DNA of 64,000 bases from Bradyrhizobium diazoefficiens (GCF_018129965.1 NZ_JAFCKW010000014.1:86453-150452), one strand, 5' to 3'. Counted from the first letter of the stretch, positions 30,465 to 40,258 are shown. A program made the numbers and translations. Notes: generated by a model from the letters alone, not told the origin.

Positions 30465-30616
30465 GCTGTCATCCCGGACAAGCGAAGCGCAGATCCGGGA
30501 TCCATAACCGCAGGAAGCAGTTTGACGAATATCAGGAGTTGCCATCTCGCGCGACAACGACTCCCTGTAATTATGGGTCCCGGGATCGCGACTTCGTCGC
30601 GCCCCGGGACGACAGC
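30465..30616 (-). repeat. Dispersed palindromic repeat, family A, in the 380-nt gap 30255-30634
   Basis: Arms GTCATCCCGGACAAGCGAAG and CGCGCCCCGGGACGACAG enclose inner CCATAACCGCAGG / CCCTGTAATTATGGG. The element ends 19 nt before the ligase stop codon at 30635. The rest of the gap (30255-30464) holds the importer promoter region, in which I recognise no specific site. Confidence 0.8.
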
Positions 30617-30634
30617 GAGTTTGCAGCTACAGCT

Positions 30635-32185
30635 TCACACGATCCTTGACGCCTTGTTTCCCCAATACCGGTCGCGCAGCAGCCGCTTGTACAGCTTGCC
30701 CGTCGGCAGCCTTGGCAGTTCCTTCTCGAAGTCGACCGAGCGCGGCACCTTCTGGCGTGACAGCGATGCGCCGCAGAAGGCGATCAACTCCTCGGCGAGT
30801 TCCTCGCCCGGCACGACGCCCGCCATCGGCTGCACCACCGCCTTTACCTCTTCGCCGAGATCGGGATTGGGCACGCCGAACACCGCGGCATCGGCGACCT
30901 TTGGATGGGTGATCAGCAGATTCTCGCATTCCTGCGGATAGATGTTCACGCCGCCCGAGATGATCATGAAGGTCGCGCGGTCGGTCAAATAGAGGAAGCG
31001 GTCCTCGTCGACATAGCCGACGTCGCCGACCGTGCTCATGCTGCCGTCGGCCGAGCGCGCTTCCCTGGTCTTCTCCGGGTCGTTGAAATATTCGAACGGC
31101 GAGCCGGTCTTGAACCACACCTGGCCGGGTGTTCCGGTCGGGCAGGGCTTCATGTCTTCATCCAGAATGTGGAGGTCGCCGAGCAGCACCTTGCCGACGG
31201 TGCCGCGATGGGCGAGCCATTCCTCGCTGTTGCAGGCGGTGAATCCGAGCCCTTCGGTCGCGCCATAATATTCGTGGATGATCGGTCCCCACCATTTGAT
31301 CATGTCGTCCTTGACCTGCGCCGGACACGGCGCTGCGGCATGGATCGCGATCTCCAGCGACGAGAGGTCGTAGCGCCGTCGCACCTCCTCCGGCAGCTTC
31401 AGCATCCGCGAGAACATCGTCGGGACCAGTTGGGTGTGGGTGATGCCCCATTGCTGGACGAGCTGGAGATAGCGTTCGGGGTCGAAAGTCTCCATGATGA
31501 TCGCGGTGCCGCCCATGCGGATGGTGAGGTTCACGGCGGCCTGCGGCGCGGAGTGATAGAGCGGGGCCGGCGAGAGGTAGACCATGCCTTCGCGGTAGTG
31601 CCAGAGTTTCGAGAGAAAATCGAACAGCGGCAGATTGTGTTTCGGCGGCTCCTCCGGCAGCGGCCGGATGATACCCTTCGGGCGACCTGTCGTGCCCGAC
31701 GAATACAGCATGGAGGTGCCGAGCCACTCGTCCGCGATCGGCGTCTTCGGCAGGTCGGCGGTCACATCCGCAAGGCCGACGATCCGATCGCTCTCGCCCG
31801 GGCCGTCAACGACGATGCACAGCTTGACGTCGGGGCAGGACTGGATCGCCTCGCGCGCGATGGGAAGCTTCGCCACCGACGTGATCAGGATCCTGGACTG
31901 GCTGTTGGTCAGGAGATAGGCGAGCTCACCCGCGGTGAGGTACGAGTTGATGCAGGTGTAATACAGGCCGGACCGCTCGCCCGCGCCGCAGGCTTCGAGA
32001 TAGCGCGAATTGTTCTCCATGAAGATCGAGTAGTGGTCGAGCCGCTTCAATCCGTGCTTGCGAAACAGATGCGCCAGCCTGTTGCTGCGCGCGTCCAGCT
32101 CGCGATAGGTGACGGCCTCGCCGGTTGCCGCCATGATGAAGGCGGGCTGCAGCGGGCGTAAGCGGGCATGCGTGCCTGTGTACAT
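30635..32185 (-). CDS. AMP-forming acyl-CoA ligase
   Basis: 516 residues of the ANL ligase superfamily. Visible: A3 motif TSMLYSSGTTGRPKGI, A5 YYGATEGLGF, the A7/A8 region VDEDRFLYLTDR and the catalytic-lysine region RLPTGKLYKR at the C-terminus. It would activate an unidentified carboxylic acid as CoA thioester. The start at 32185 (MYTGTH) is chosen; upstream in-frame sequence belongs to the neighbouring gene. It follows the iron-ADH-like gene by 19 nt, so the two are very likely cotranscribed. Confidence 0.9.
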   Translation of the reverse strand: MYTGTHARLRPLQPAFIMAATGEAVTYRELDARSNRLAHLFRKHGLKRLDHYSIFMENNSRYLEACGAGERSGLYYTCINSYLTAGELAYLLTNSQSRILITSVAKLPIAREAIQSCPDVKLCIVVDGPGESDRIVGLADVTADLPKTPIADEWLGTSMLYSSGTTGRPKGIIRPLPEEPPKHNLPLFDFLSKLWHYREGMVYLSPAPLYHSAPQAAVNLTIRMGGTAIIMETFDPERYLQLVQQWGITHTQLVPTMFSRMLKLPEEVRRRYDLSSLEIAIHAAAPCPAQVKDDMIKWWGPIIHEYYGATEGLGFTACNSEEWLAHRGTVGKVLLGDLHILDEDMKPCPTGTPGQVWFKTGSPFEYFNDPEKTREARSADGSMSTVGDVGYVDEDRFLYLTDRATFMIISGGVNIYPQECENLLITHPKVADAAVFGVPNPDLGEEVKAVVQPMAGVVPGEELAEELIAFCGASLSRQKVPRSVDFEKELPRLPTGKLYKRLLRDRYWGNKASRIV

Positions 32186-32204
32186 CGATCCTCCGTCGGC
32201 AATG

Positions 32205-33359
32205 TTATGCGGCGAGAAGCAGGATTTCGCGCACCTGCGCGGGATCGTCGATCTTGCGCGGGTTGCGTGGAATCCAGTTGGTGCGCATCGCCTGCTCGGC
32301 GATGGCGTCGAAATGCTCCGGTGAGACGCGCACATCGGCGAGGCTGCGCGGCATGCCGAGCGAGCGGATGAACGCGTCGAGCACGTCGGCGGCGTTTTGG
32401 CCGGGGAAGCCCATCGCGGCGGCGACGATCATCTGGCGCTCGGCATTGTCGCGCGCATTCCAGCGCATCACCGCCGGCAGCATGATGCACGACGTATAGC
32501 CGTGCGGCACGTCGAAGGCCGCTCCCAGCACGTAGCCGATGCCGTGGCTCGCGCCCATCGGCACGCCGGCGGCGAGCGCCCCCATCGACAGCCACGTGCC
32601 GATCTGTGCGTCCATCCGTGCGTCGAGATCGGACGGGTCCGCCTTCACCCGCGGCAGTGCGTCGGCGAGCATGGCGAGCCCATTCACCGCCTGCGCATCG
32701 GCATAAGGGTGCGTCTCGCGCGAGCAGATCGCCTCGACGCAATGGTCTACGGCGCGAATGCCGGTGGAGAGGAACAGCCATTCCGGCGTGTGCAATGTGA
32801 TGGCGGGATCGAGGATGGTCGCGCGCGGCACCGCCAGCGGATGCCGCAGCATCTGCTTGACGTGCGTGGCGCGGTCGGTCACGCCCGCGATCGAGCTGAA
32901 CTCGCCGCCAGCGATCGTGGTGGGTACGCTGACCTGCCGCACGCGAGGGGCGGTCATGTCGGGCGCGACGCCGTTGTGCACGCGGATGCGATCGATGCCC
33001 TCGATATCGTCGATGCCGTTGGCAAGACAAAGCTGAACCGCCTTGGCGCCGTCGGTGATCGAGCCGCCGCCGACGGTGACGATCAGGTCGGCACCTGCCT
33101 CACGCGCCGCGTTGGTGGCGGCGATCACGGCCTCGCGCGGCGTATGCGCCGGCATGGCGTCGAACAGGCCGGCGCAGCGCCCGCCCAAGGCCTGTTTGAT
33201 TTTCTCGATTTCGTCGGTCTGCCGGTTCAGCGTGCCCGAGACCATCAGGAACGCACGCTGCGTCCCCAGCCGGTCCATCTGCGCGACGACGGCCTCGGCC
33301 GCCGGGTGGCCGAACACGACCTCCTCGATCGAGCCGTAAACGACACGTCCCTGGTGCAC
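32205..33359 (-). CDS. Iron-containing alcohol dehydrogenase / maleylacetate reductase family protein
   Basis: 384 residues with a dinucleotide-binding half (GGGSITDGAK at 97-106 and TTIAGGEFSS at 147-156) and a helical metal-binding half. His206 (AVDHCVE), His272 (ASHGIG) and His286 (VPHG) match the three metal histidines. The usual aspartate four residues before the first histidine reads Arg202, with Asp205 adjacent, so canonical iron binding is doubtful and a maleylacetate-reductase-like, metal-independent mode is possible. It begins a probable operon with the acyl-CoA ligase and perhaps the importer. Confidence 0.85.
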   Translation of the reverse strand: MHQGRVVYGSIEEVVFGHPAAEAVVAQMDRLGTQRAFLMVSGTLNRQTDEIEKIKQALGGRCAGLFDAMPAHTPREAVIAATNAAREAGADLIVTVGGGSITDGAKAVQLCLANGIDDIEGIDRIRVHNGVAPDMTAPRVRQVSVPTTIAGGEFSSIAGVTDRATHVKQMLRHPLAVPRATILDPAITLHTPEWLFLSTGIRAVDHCVEAICSRETHPYADAQAVNGLAMLADALPRVKADPSDLDARMDAQIGTWLSMGALAAGVPMGASHGIGYVLGAAFDVPHGYTSCIMLPAVMRWNARDNAERQMIVAAAMGFPGQNAADVLDAFIRSLGMPRSLADVRVSPEHFDAIAEQAMRTNWIPRNPRKIDDPAQVREILLLAA

Positions 33360-33452
33360 GCCTGTCCTCCCAGTCCACCTTGTTCTTGTGGGGGAACTCT
33401 AGCCGAGCGGCCGGCATCCGTCATGTGCGAAGACGCTGGGGCGCTTCTTCCG

Positions 33453-33603
33453 TCTCCCTCTCCCCGTTCTTGCGGGGAGAGGGGTTGGGGTGAAGGGGCC
33501 TGTCCGCAAAGACGGTCATGGTCGGACTCGCGAAGCTCCCCCTCACCCGGATCGCATCTGGCGATGCGATCCGGCCTCTCCCCGCAGCCGCGGAGAGGCG
33601 GAG
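33453..33603 (+). repeat. Dispersed palindromic repeat, family D, in the 406-nt gap 33360-33765
   Basis: Arms CTCCCTCTCCCCGTTCTTGC and CGGCCTCTCCCCGCAGCCGC, inner CGGATCGCATCTGGCGATGC hairpin and GGGGTTGGGGTGAAGGGG. Unlike most repeats here it lies between two divergent genes (alcohol dehydrogenase family and RND adaptor), so both promoters must be on its flanks or inside it. I see no other feature in this gap. Confidence 0.78.
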
Positions 33604-33765
33604 AAGCGCCACGTCTCCCCCGTCAACCCGCCATCTGGCTAGTGCATCAGCCCAAGCATTGCGCATTTCTTGGTCTTGAAGAGTTCATCATCGCCACCCA
33701 TCTTGTGGCGCCCGCGGGTACGTGCGCGCCCCGCGTTTTCTGCTGCTTTTATGCGAGGACCTCAG

Positions 33766-34983
33766 ATGGCCGGACCGGACGGAAGCGAGCAATTTGTCAA
33801 AACGCACGACGTCGTTCGGCCACGGCGCTGCGCCATTGCCGGCCTCCTCGCCGCTGCGTTTGCACTCACCGGTTGCGGACAACCGACCTCGCAGGCGGGT
33901 GCGCCGCCGCCAGCGCCGGTGACCGTGGCGCAGCCGGTCAAGCGCACCGTGACCGATTGGGACGAGTTCACCGGCCGCTTCGATGCAGTCGAGGAGGTGC
34001 AGGTGCGCCCACGCGTCGGCGGCTTCGTCAACTCCGTCGAATTCCAGGATGGAGCGATCGTGCATCAGGGCGATCTGCTGTACGTCATCGACCCGCGTCC
34101 GTTCGAGGCGGTGGCGGAGCAGGCGGACGGTCAGCTCTCGGACGCGCGCGCCAAGGTGGAACTCGCCAAGCGCGAACTCGATCGCGGCCTGAGCCTGGTT
34201 CAGACGAGCGCCGTTTCCGAGCAGGTCGTCGACCAGCGCCGCCAGGCCCTCCAGGCCGCGCATGCCGCAGAAACCCAGGCCGAGGGCGCGCTCAAGGCCG
34301 CCCGGCTCAACATCGAATTCACCCATGTGACCGCCCCGCTCACCGGCCGCGCCAGCCGCCATCTCGTCAGCCCTGGCAATCTCGTGCAGGGCAGCGACAA
34401 CGGCTCGTCGACGCTGCTGACCTCGATCGTGACGCTCGATCCAATCTACGTCTATTTCGACATGGATGAGACGACCTTCATCAAATACAGCAAGCTGTGG
34501 GCCGAAGGCCGCCGCCCCAGTTCGCGCGAGACGGCGAACCCGGTCCAGGTGACGCTCGCCGGCGAGACCAAGCCGTCGCACGAGGGCACCATCAACTTCC
34601 TCGACAACCGCCTCGATGTCTCGACCGGAACCCTGCGCAGCCGGGCCGTGATCAAGAACACCGATCTGTCGATTCTCCCCGGCCAGTTCGGCCGCATCAG
34701 GTTGATCGGCAGCGCGCCCTACGAGGCGCTCCTGATTCCGGACGCCGCGATCGCAACCGACCAGTCCCGCAAGATCGTGTTCGTGGTCAAGCCGGACGAT
34801 ACCGTCGAGGCGCGTCTCGTCGTGCTCGGCCCGCTGGACGATGGCCTGCGCGTGATCCGCGAAGGGCTGAAGCCGGAGGATCGCGTCATCGTCAACGGCA
34901 TCCAGCGCGCCCGCGTCGGCGCCAAGGTTGCCCCGCAGACCGCGCCGGCTCCGGCCGGCGGCAAGCCCGGTGACAAATCATGA
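33766..34983 (+). CDS. RND efflux membrane-fusion (periplasmic adaptor) protein
   Basis: 405 residues from ATG 33766. The N-terminal segment (about 20-40, CAIAGLLAAAFALTGCGQ) is a lipoprotein-type signal with lipobox LTGC. A biotinyl-lipoyl-like domain (VRPRVGGFVNSVEFQDGAIVHQGDLLYVID), a coiled-coil hairpin (QADGQLSDARAKVELAKREL) and the beta-barrel (GQFGRIRL) follow. It couples the inner-membrane pump to an outer-membrane channel. The stop overlaps the pump gene (ATGA). No outer-membrane factor gene is present here, so a shared TolC-type channel is expected. Confidence 0.92.
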   Translation: MAGPDGSEQFVKTHDVVRPRRCAIAGLLAAAFALTGCGQPTSQAGAPPPAPVTVAQPVKRTVTDWDEFTGRFDAVEEVQVRPRVGGFVNSVEFQDGAIVHQGDLLYVIDPRPFEAVAEQADGQLSDARAKVELAKRELDRGLSLVQTSAVSEQVVDQRRQALQAAHAAETQAEGALKAARLNIEFTHVTAPLTGRASRHLVSPGNLVQGSDNGSSTLLTSIVTLDPIYVYFDMDETTFIKYSKLWAEGRRPSSRETANPVQVTLAGETKPSHEGTINFLDNRLDVSTGTLRSRAVIKNTDLSILPGQFGRIRLIGSAPYEALLIPDAAIATDQSRKIVFVVKPDDTVEARLVVLGPLDDGLRVIREGLKPEDRVIVNGIQRARVGAKVAPQTAPAPAGGKPGDKS

Positions 34984-37900
34984 ATCTGGGCCGCCTCTCC
35001 ATCAATCAGCCCATCCTGGCGATGGTGCTGTCGATCGTGCTCTTGATCGTCGGCGCGCTCGCCTACACCACGCTTCCGGTCTCCGAATATCCGCAGGTGG
35101 TGCCGCCGACCGTCGTGGTCACCACGCAATATCCGGGCGCCTCCGCGCAGACCGTGTCCGACACCGTCGCCGCTCCGATCGAGCAGCAGATCAATGGCGT
35201 CGAGGACATGCTGTATCTCTACAGCCAGGCGACCTCGAACGGCCAGCTCACCATCACCGTCACGTTCAAGCTCGGCACCGATCTCGACAAGGCGCAGGTG
35301 CTGGTGCAGAACCGCGTCGCAATCGCACAGCCGCAACTGCCCGACGAAGTGCAGCGCAACGGCGTCGTTACCCGCAAGAACTCGCCCGACATCCTGATGG
35401 TCGCGTTCATGCTGTCGCCCGACGACAGCTTCGACCAGCTCTACATCTCCAATTATGCGCTGCTCCAGGTCCGCGACCAGCTGCTGCGCATCGACGGCGT
35501 CGGCGATATCCAGATCTTCGGCGCCCGCGATTATTCGATGCGGCTCTGGCTCGATCCTGACCGGATCGCCAATCTCGGCCTAACCTCGACCGAGGTGCTT
35601 GCCGCGATCCGTGCCCAGAACGTTCAAATCGCGGGCGGCCAGATCGCCGAGCCGCCGATCTCCGACCGCGCCTTCCAGCCGAACCTGGTTTTCACGGGGC
35701 GCCTGAAGGACCAGAAGCAGTTCGAGGACATCCTGATCAAGGCCGGCTCCGACGGCCGCACGGTGCGCCTGCGCGACGTCGCCCGCATCGAGCTCGGCGC
35801 GCTCGCCTATTCCACCAACAGCTTCCTGCTGCGCAAATCGGCCGTCGCCATGCTGGTGACGCAGCGGCCCGGATCGAACGCGCTTGCGACCGCAAAGAAT
35901 ATCTCCGACACCATGGCGAAGCTCAAGGAGAGCTTTCCGAAGGGCCTCGACTACAATATCGGCTACAATCCGACCGAGTTCATCGCCCAATCCGTCCACG
36001 AGCTGATCAAGACCATCTACGAGGCCATGCTGCTCGTGGTCGTCGTCGTGCTGGTGTTCCTGCAGGGCTGGCGGCCTGCGATCATCCCGATCATCGCGAT
36101 CCCGGTCTCGCTGGTCGGCACCTTCGCGGTGATGGCGGCGCTCGGCTTCTCCATCAACAATCTCACGCTGTTCGGCCTCGTCCTCGCCGTCGGCATCGTG
36201 GTCGACGACGCCATCGTCGTGGTCGAGAATGTCGAGCGGCATCTCGAGCACGGTATGAGCCGGCGTGATGCCGCGCTCAGGACCATGGAAGAGGTCGGCG
36301 GCGCGCTGGTCTCGATTGCCCTGGTGCTGTGCGCGGTGTTCGTGCCGACGGCATTTCTTGGCGGCATCTCCGGACAGTTCTTCCAGCAATTCGCCGTCAC
36401 CATTGCGGTCGCGACCGCGATCTCGTGCTTCTGCTCGCTGACGCTGTCACCGGCGCTTGCTTCGATGATCCTGACGCCGCATCAGGAAAAAAGACCGCCG
36501 GCCGCCTGGAATCTGGTGGCGCGCGGCTGGAATGCCTTCACCGGCGCCTTCAACCGCCTGTTCGACCGGCTCGCGCACGGCTATGCCGCCATTGCCACCT
36601 TCGTGATCCGGCATGCGGTGGTGATGATCCTGGCCTATGTCGTTCTGATCGGCAGCGCCGGTTGGCTGATCGCGACAACGCCGCAGGGCTTCATCCCGGC
36701 GCAGGATCGCGGTTACGTCATCGTCTCCGTGCAATTGCCCGGCGCGGCCTCGCTGGCGCGCACCACCGAGGTGGTGCGCGAGATCGAGCGGATCGCGCTG
36801 GATACGCCGGGCATCATCCGCGTCGCTGCCTTCGCCGGTTTCTCCGGCGCCACGCGCACGCAGGCTGGGAACGCGGCGGCGCTCTTCCCTGTTTTCGATG
36901 AGCCTGAGGCGCGGATCAAGAAGGGATTGTCCGCGAACGCCATCACGGTCGAGCTGCGCAAGCGGCTGGCTGCGATCCAGGGTGCCTTCATCATCGTGAT
37001 TCCGCCGCCCGCCGTGCCCGGCATCGGCACCGGCGGCGGCTTTACGATCCGCATTCAGGATCGGCAGGGCCGTGGTCCCGAAATGCTCGCGGCCGCGACC
37101 GACGAACTCGTCGCCGCGGCGCGCAAATCGCCCATGCTGCTCGCACCCTCGGTGTTCTCGCCATTCTCGGCCAACACGCCGCAGCTCTTCGTCGACATCG
37201 ATCGCACCAAGGCGCAGAAGCTCGGCGTTCCCATTTCCAGCATCAACGACACGATCCAGACCTATTTCGGATCGACTTATGTCAACGACTTCAATCTGTT
37301 CGGCCGCACCTATCACGTCACCGCCCAGGCCGACTTCCCGTTCCGCAAGGAGCCGAGTGATCTCGCCCGGCTGCGCACGCGCAACGCCTCCGGCGACATG
37401 GTGATGCTCGGCAGCGTGGTCGACTTCAAGGATGTTTCCGGCCCTGACCGTGTCGCACGCTACAATCTTTATGCGGCCTCCGAGCTTCAGGGGGAACCGG
37501 CGCCGGGCATCAGTTCGACCACGGCGCTCAACGCCATCAAGAAGCTCGCGGACGATACCCTGCCGAGCGGCTTTACCTTCGAATGGACCGATCTTTCCTA
37601 CCAGCAGATCACCGGCGGCAATGCCGGCCTCTACGTCTTCCCGATCTGCGTGCTGTTCGTCTATCTCGTGCTCGCCGCGCAATATGGCAGCTGGACGCTG
37701 CCGTTCGCGGTGATCCTGATCGTGCCGATGTGCCTGCTGGCCGCCACCATCGGTGTGCGCATCATGGGGCAGGACGTCAACATCCTCACCCAGATCGGAT
37801 TCGTCGTGCTGGTGGGATTGGCTGCCAAGAACGCGATCTTGATCGTCGAGTTCGCGCGCGACATCGAGAAGGAAGGCAAGCCGCGGCTGGAGGCCGTGAT

Positions 37901-38141
37901 CGACGCCTGTCGCCTGCGTTTGCGACCGATCCTGATGACGTCCTTCGCCTTCATCCTTGGCGTCCTGCCGCTGGTGATCTCGTCCGGTTCCGGCTCGGAG
38001 ATGCGTCAGGCCGTCGGTGTCGCTGTGTTCTTCGGCATGATCGGCGTCACCCTGTTCGGGCTGTTGTTCACGCCGATCTTCTATGTGGTGGTGCGGAACC
38101 TGGCGGAAGGACGGAACGAGGGGAAGAAGGTGGCGGCCTGA
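34980..38141 (+). CDS. RND efflux transporter permease (HAE1 family)
   Basis: 1053 residues, the usual length of AcrB/MexB-type pumps, with twelve membrane helices and two large periplasmic loops. The proton-relay aspartates lie in VGIVVDDAIVVVENVERHLE of TM4. The C-terminal half contains GFVVLVGLAAKNAILIVEFA and PILMTSFAFILGVLPL, both typical of the family. It exports amphiphilic compounds from the periplasm or membrane, driven by proton influx. It is translationally coupled to the adaptor gene. No TetR-type regulator lies beside it. Confidence 0.95.
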   Translation: MNLGRLSINQPILAMVLSIVLLIVGALAYTTLPVSEYPQVVPPTVVVTTQYPGASAQTVSDTVAAPIEQQINGVEDMLYLYSQATSNGQLTITVTFKLGTDLDKAQVLVQNRVAIAQPQLPDEVQRNGVVTRKNSPDILMVAFMLSPDDSFDQLYISNYALLQVRDQLLRIDGVGDIQIFGARDYSMRLWLDPDRIANLGLTSTEVLAAIRAQNVQIAGGQIAEPPISDRAFQPNLVFTGRLKDQKQFEDILIKAGSDGRTVRLRDVARIELGALAYSTNSFLLRKSAVAMLVTQRPGSNALATAKNISDTMAKLKESFPKGLDYNIGYNPTEFIAQSVHELIKTIYEAMLLVVVVVLVFLQGWRPAIIPIIAIPVSLVGTFAVMAALGFSINNLTLFGLVLAVGIVVDDAIVVVENVERHLEHGMSRRDAALRTMEEVGGALVSIALVLCAVFVPTAFLGGISGQFFQQFAVTIAVATAISCFCSLTLSPALASMILTPHQEKRPPAAWNLVARGWNAFTGAFNRLFDRLAHGYAAIATFVIRHAVVMILAYVVLIGSAGWLIATTPQGFIPAQDRGYVIVSVQLPGAASLARTTEVVREIERIALDTPGIIRVAAFAGFSGATRTQAGNAAALFPVFDEPEARIKKGLSANAITVELRKRLAAIQGAFIIVIPPPAVPGIGTGGGFTIRIQDRQGRGPEMLAAATDELVAAARKSPMLLAPSVFSPFSANTPQLFVDIDRTKAQKLGVPISSINDTIQTYFGSTYVNDFNLFGRTYHVTAQADFPFRKEPSDLARLRTRNASGDMVMLGSVVDFKDVSGPDRVARYNLYAASELQGEPAPGISSTTALNAIKKLADDTLPSGFTFEWTDLSYQQITGGNAGLYVFPICVLFVYLVLAAQYGSWTLPFAVILIVPMCLLAATIGVRIMGQDVNILTQIGFVVLVGLAAKNAILIVEFARDIEKEGKPRLEAVIDACRLRLRPILMTSFAFILGVLPLVISSGSGSEMRQAVGVAVFFGMIGVTLFGLLFTPIFYVVVRNLAEGRNEGKKVAA

Positions 38142-38178
38142 CGCGAGTCAGGCGGCTACGATCGCATCACACTCTCCG

Positions 38179-38314
38179 CTGTCATCCCCGCGAGCGCGGG
38201 GATCCATACCCCCAGGGAGACGTCGTCGCGCGAAGCCGTCGCTCCGAGTCTTCGCCAAACCTCTCCCTGGGGTGATAGGTCCCGGATCTGCGCTTCGCTT
38301 GTCCGGGACGACAG
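38179..38314 (+). repeat. Dispersed palindromic repeat, family A (hybrid arms)
   Basis: Left arm GCTGTCATCCCCGCGAGCGC with GGGGATCCATACCCCCAGGG; right arm GGTCCCGGATCTGCGCTTCG and GTCCGGGACGACAG. The outer left arm is of a different type from the outer right arm, while the inner CCCAGGG/CCCTGGG pair is complementary. It begins 38 nt after the pump stop. Confidence 0.82.
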
Positions 38315-38434
38315 CGATTGTTGGGCACGCAGAATCCCATACTAACGATCAACATGAAATGGATGGGCAGGCCTCCGGTTCTTCACTAGTATCCGCGCGA
38401 TTTCAAAACAGAAAACTGCTGGGAGCTAACACAC

Positions 38435-39628
38435 ATGAAATCAGCACTTTTGGCCGCTGTCGGAATTTCGGCCCTGATGCTGGCGGCGCCGGCCACGGCG
38501 CAAGGCGTCAAGATCGGCATCCTGAACGACCAGTCCGGCGTCTATGCCGACTACGGCGGCAAATGGTCGGTGGAAGCCGCCAGGATGGCGATCGAGGATT
38601 TCGGTGGCGAGGTGCTGGGCCAGAAAGTCGAGCTGGTCACCGCCGACCATCAGAACAAGCCTGATCTTGCCACGTCCATCGCGCGGCGCTGGTACGACGT
38701 CGAGAACGTCGACATGATCACGGAGCTGACGACCTCCTCGGTCGCGCTCGCGATCCACGAACTCTCCAAGGAAAAGAAGAAAATCGACATCGTCGTCGGC
38801 GCCGCGACCTCGCGCCTCACCGGCGATGCCTGCCAGCCCTACGGCTTCCATTGGGCCTATGACACCCGTGCGCTCGGCGTCGGCACCGGTGGTGCGCTGA
38901 CCAAGGCCGGTGGCGACACCTGGTTCTTCCTCACCGCCGACTACGCCTTCGGCTACGCGCTGGAGAAGGACACCAGCGAGATCGTCACCGCCAATGGCGG
39001 CAAGGTGGTCGGCTCGGTGCGCGTGCCGCTCAACTCCTCGGACTTCTCGTCCTTCCTGCTGCAGGCGCAGAGCTCGAAGGCGAAGATCGTCGGCCTTGCC
39101 AATGCCGGCCTCGATACCACCAACTCGATCAAGCAAGCCTCGGAGTTCGGCATCGTCGCCGGCGGCCAGAAGCTCGCGGGCCTGTTGATGACGCTCGCCG
39201 AGGTGAACGGCCTCGGCTTGCAGGCGGCGCAAGGCCTGGTGCTGACGGAAGGCTATTACTGGGACGTCAACGACCGCACCCGAAATCTCGGCGAACGTTT
39301 CCTCAAGCGCACCGGACGGATGCCGAACATGATCCAGGCCGGCACCTATTCGGCGACGCTGAGCTACCTCAAGGCGGTCAAGGCCGCAGGCACCAAGGAT
39401 CCAGATGCCGTCGCCAAGAAGCTGAAGGAGCTGCCGGTCGACGACGACTTCGCGCAGGGCGGCAAGGTGCTCGAGAACGGCCGCATGGTCCACGACATGT
39501 ATCTGTTCGAGGTCAAGAAGCCGTCGGAGTCGAAGAAGCCCTGGGACTATTACAAGCAGCTCGCGGTCGTCCCCGGCGACAAGGCCTTCTTCACCGCCAA
39601 GGAAAGCGGCTGCCCGCTGACGAAGTAG
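38435..39628 (+). CDS. ABC transporter substrate-binding protein (branched-chain amino acid type)
   Basis: 397 residues: Sec signal peptide MKSALLAAVGISALMLAAPA (cleavage at TAQG), then a Peripla_BP_6-like fold (VKIGILNDQSGVYADYGG, DVENVDMITELTTSSVALAI). A GGGAG ribosome site lies 14 nt before the ATG. There is no cognate permease or ATPase within the window, and neighbours are an RND pump upstream and a MAPEG protein downstream; this looks like an orphan periplasmic binding protein serving a transporter elsewhere. Confidence 0.88.
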   Translation: MKSALLAAVGISALMLAAPATAQGVKIGILNDQSGVYADYGGKWSVEAARMAIEDFGGEVLGQKVELVTADHQNKPDLATSIARRWYDVENVDMITELTTSSVALAIHELSKEKKKIDIVVGAATSRLTGDACQPYGFHWAYDTRALGVGTGGALTKAGGDTWFFLTADYAFGYALEKDTSEIVTANGGKVVGSVRVPLNSSDFSSFLLQAQSSKAKIVGLANAGLDTTNSIKQASEFGIVAGGQKLAGLLMTLAEVNGLGLQAAQGLVLTEGYYWDVNDRTRNLGERFLKRTGRMPNMIQAGTYSATLSYLKAVKAAGTKDPDAVAKKLKELPVDDDFAQGGKVLENGRMVHDMYLFEVKKPSESKKPWDYYKQLAVVPGDKAFFTAKESGCPLTK

Positions 39629-39658
39629 CGGGAAGAGGCAACGCTGGTGCTCCACTCT

Positions 39659-39817
39659 CGCTGTCGTCCCGGACAAGCGAACGAAGTGAGCGCTGATCCG
39701 GGACCCATAACCACAGGCCGATGTGGTTATGGGGACTCGGAGTTGCCAGCCCGCGCCACAATCACTGCCTGTGGTTATGGGTCCCGGATCTGCGCTTCGC
39801 TTGTCCGGGACGACACC
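39659..39817 (+). repeat. Dispersed palindromic repeat, family A
   Basis: Arms CTGTCGTCCCGGACAAGCGA and TCGCTTGTCCGGGACGACA, inner GGGACCCATAACCACAGG / CCTGTGGTTATGGGTCCC. It lies between two convergent genes, 31 nt and 28 nt from their stop codons. Confidence 0.87.
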
Positions 39818-39844
39818 GAGTGCGTGGTTGCCGTTCGCCCCGCA

Positions 39845-40231
39845 TCACACCAGCCGCAACACCACCGCGCCCAACGCTCCCGCCCATAGCACGATCGCCG
39901 CGAGGCCCTGGATCGCAAAGCCGGTGCCGCGCTTGGCTGCCGCTTTCGAATAGCCGATGAAATAGACGATGCGGCCGATGATCCAGACCGCGCCGATCCC
40001 GGCTGCGATGGCATCGTTGATATAGATCGCGAACAGCCAGAGCGCCGGCAGGAAGATCGGCATCCATTCCAGCGTGTTCATCTGGATGCGGAAGGCGCGA
40101 TCGAAATCGGGGTGACCCGACGTCGCCGGCACCTTGACGCCCGTCTTCATCCGCGACCGCGAGACATTCATGCAGGTGAAGAAATAGAATGCGATCGCCA
40201 GCAACGTGACGAGGGCGGTGAGATGAAACAT
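39845..40231 (-). CDS. MAPEG family membrane protein
   Basis: 128 residues with about four membrane helices. The conserved MAPEG region RIQMNTLEWMPIFLPALW (Arg, Asn, Glu of the RxxxNxxE pattern) follows the first helix. MAPEG proteins are trimeric membrane enzymes acting with glutathione on lipid peroxides or eicosanoid-like substrates; bacterial members are poorly characterised. It is preceded by the AttH-like gene 27 nt upstream on the same strand, so it may belong to that operon. Confidence 0.88.
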   Translation of the reverse strand: MFHLTALVTLLAIAFYFFTCMNVSRSRMKTGVKVPATSGHPDFDRAFRIQMNTLEWMPIFLPALWLFAIYINDAIAAGIGAVWIIGRIVYFIGYSKAAAKRGTGFAIQGLAAIVLWAGALGAVVLRLV

Positions 40232-40258
40232 GGCTGGTCCCCCTGGAGAGCTTGCGCC

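Noticed and set aside
30465..30616. Possible CRISPR or insertion-sequence remnant in the palindromic repeats
   Set aside because: The elements are single, dispersed palindromes without spacers, a transposase or flanking target duplications that I can see.
36447..37682. A 411-codon open frame on the minus strand
   Set aside because: Antisense shadow within the RND pump gene.
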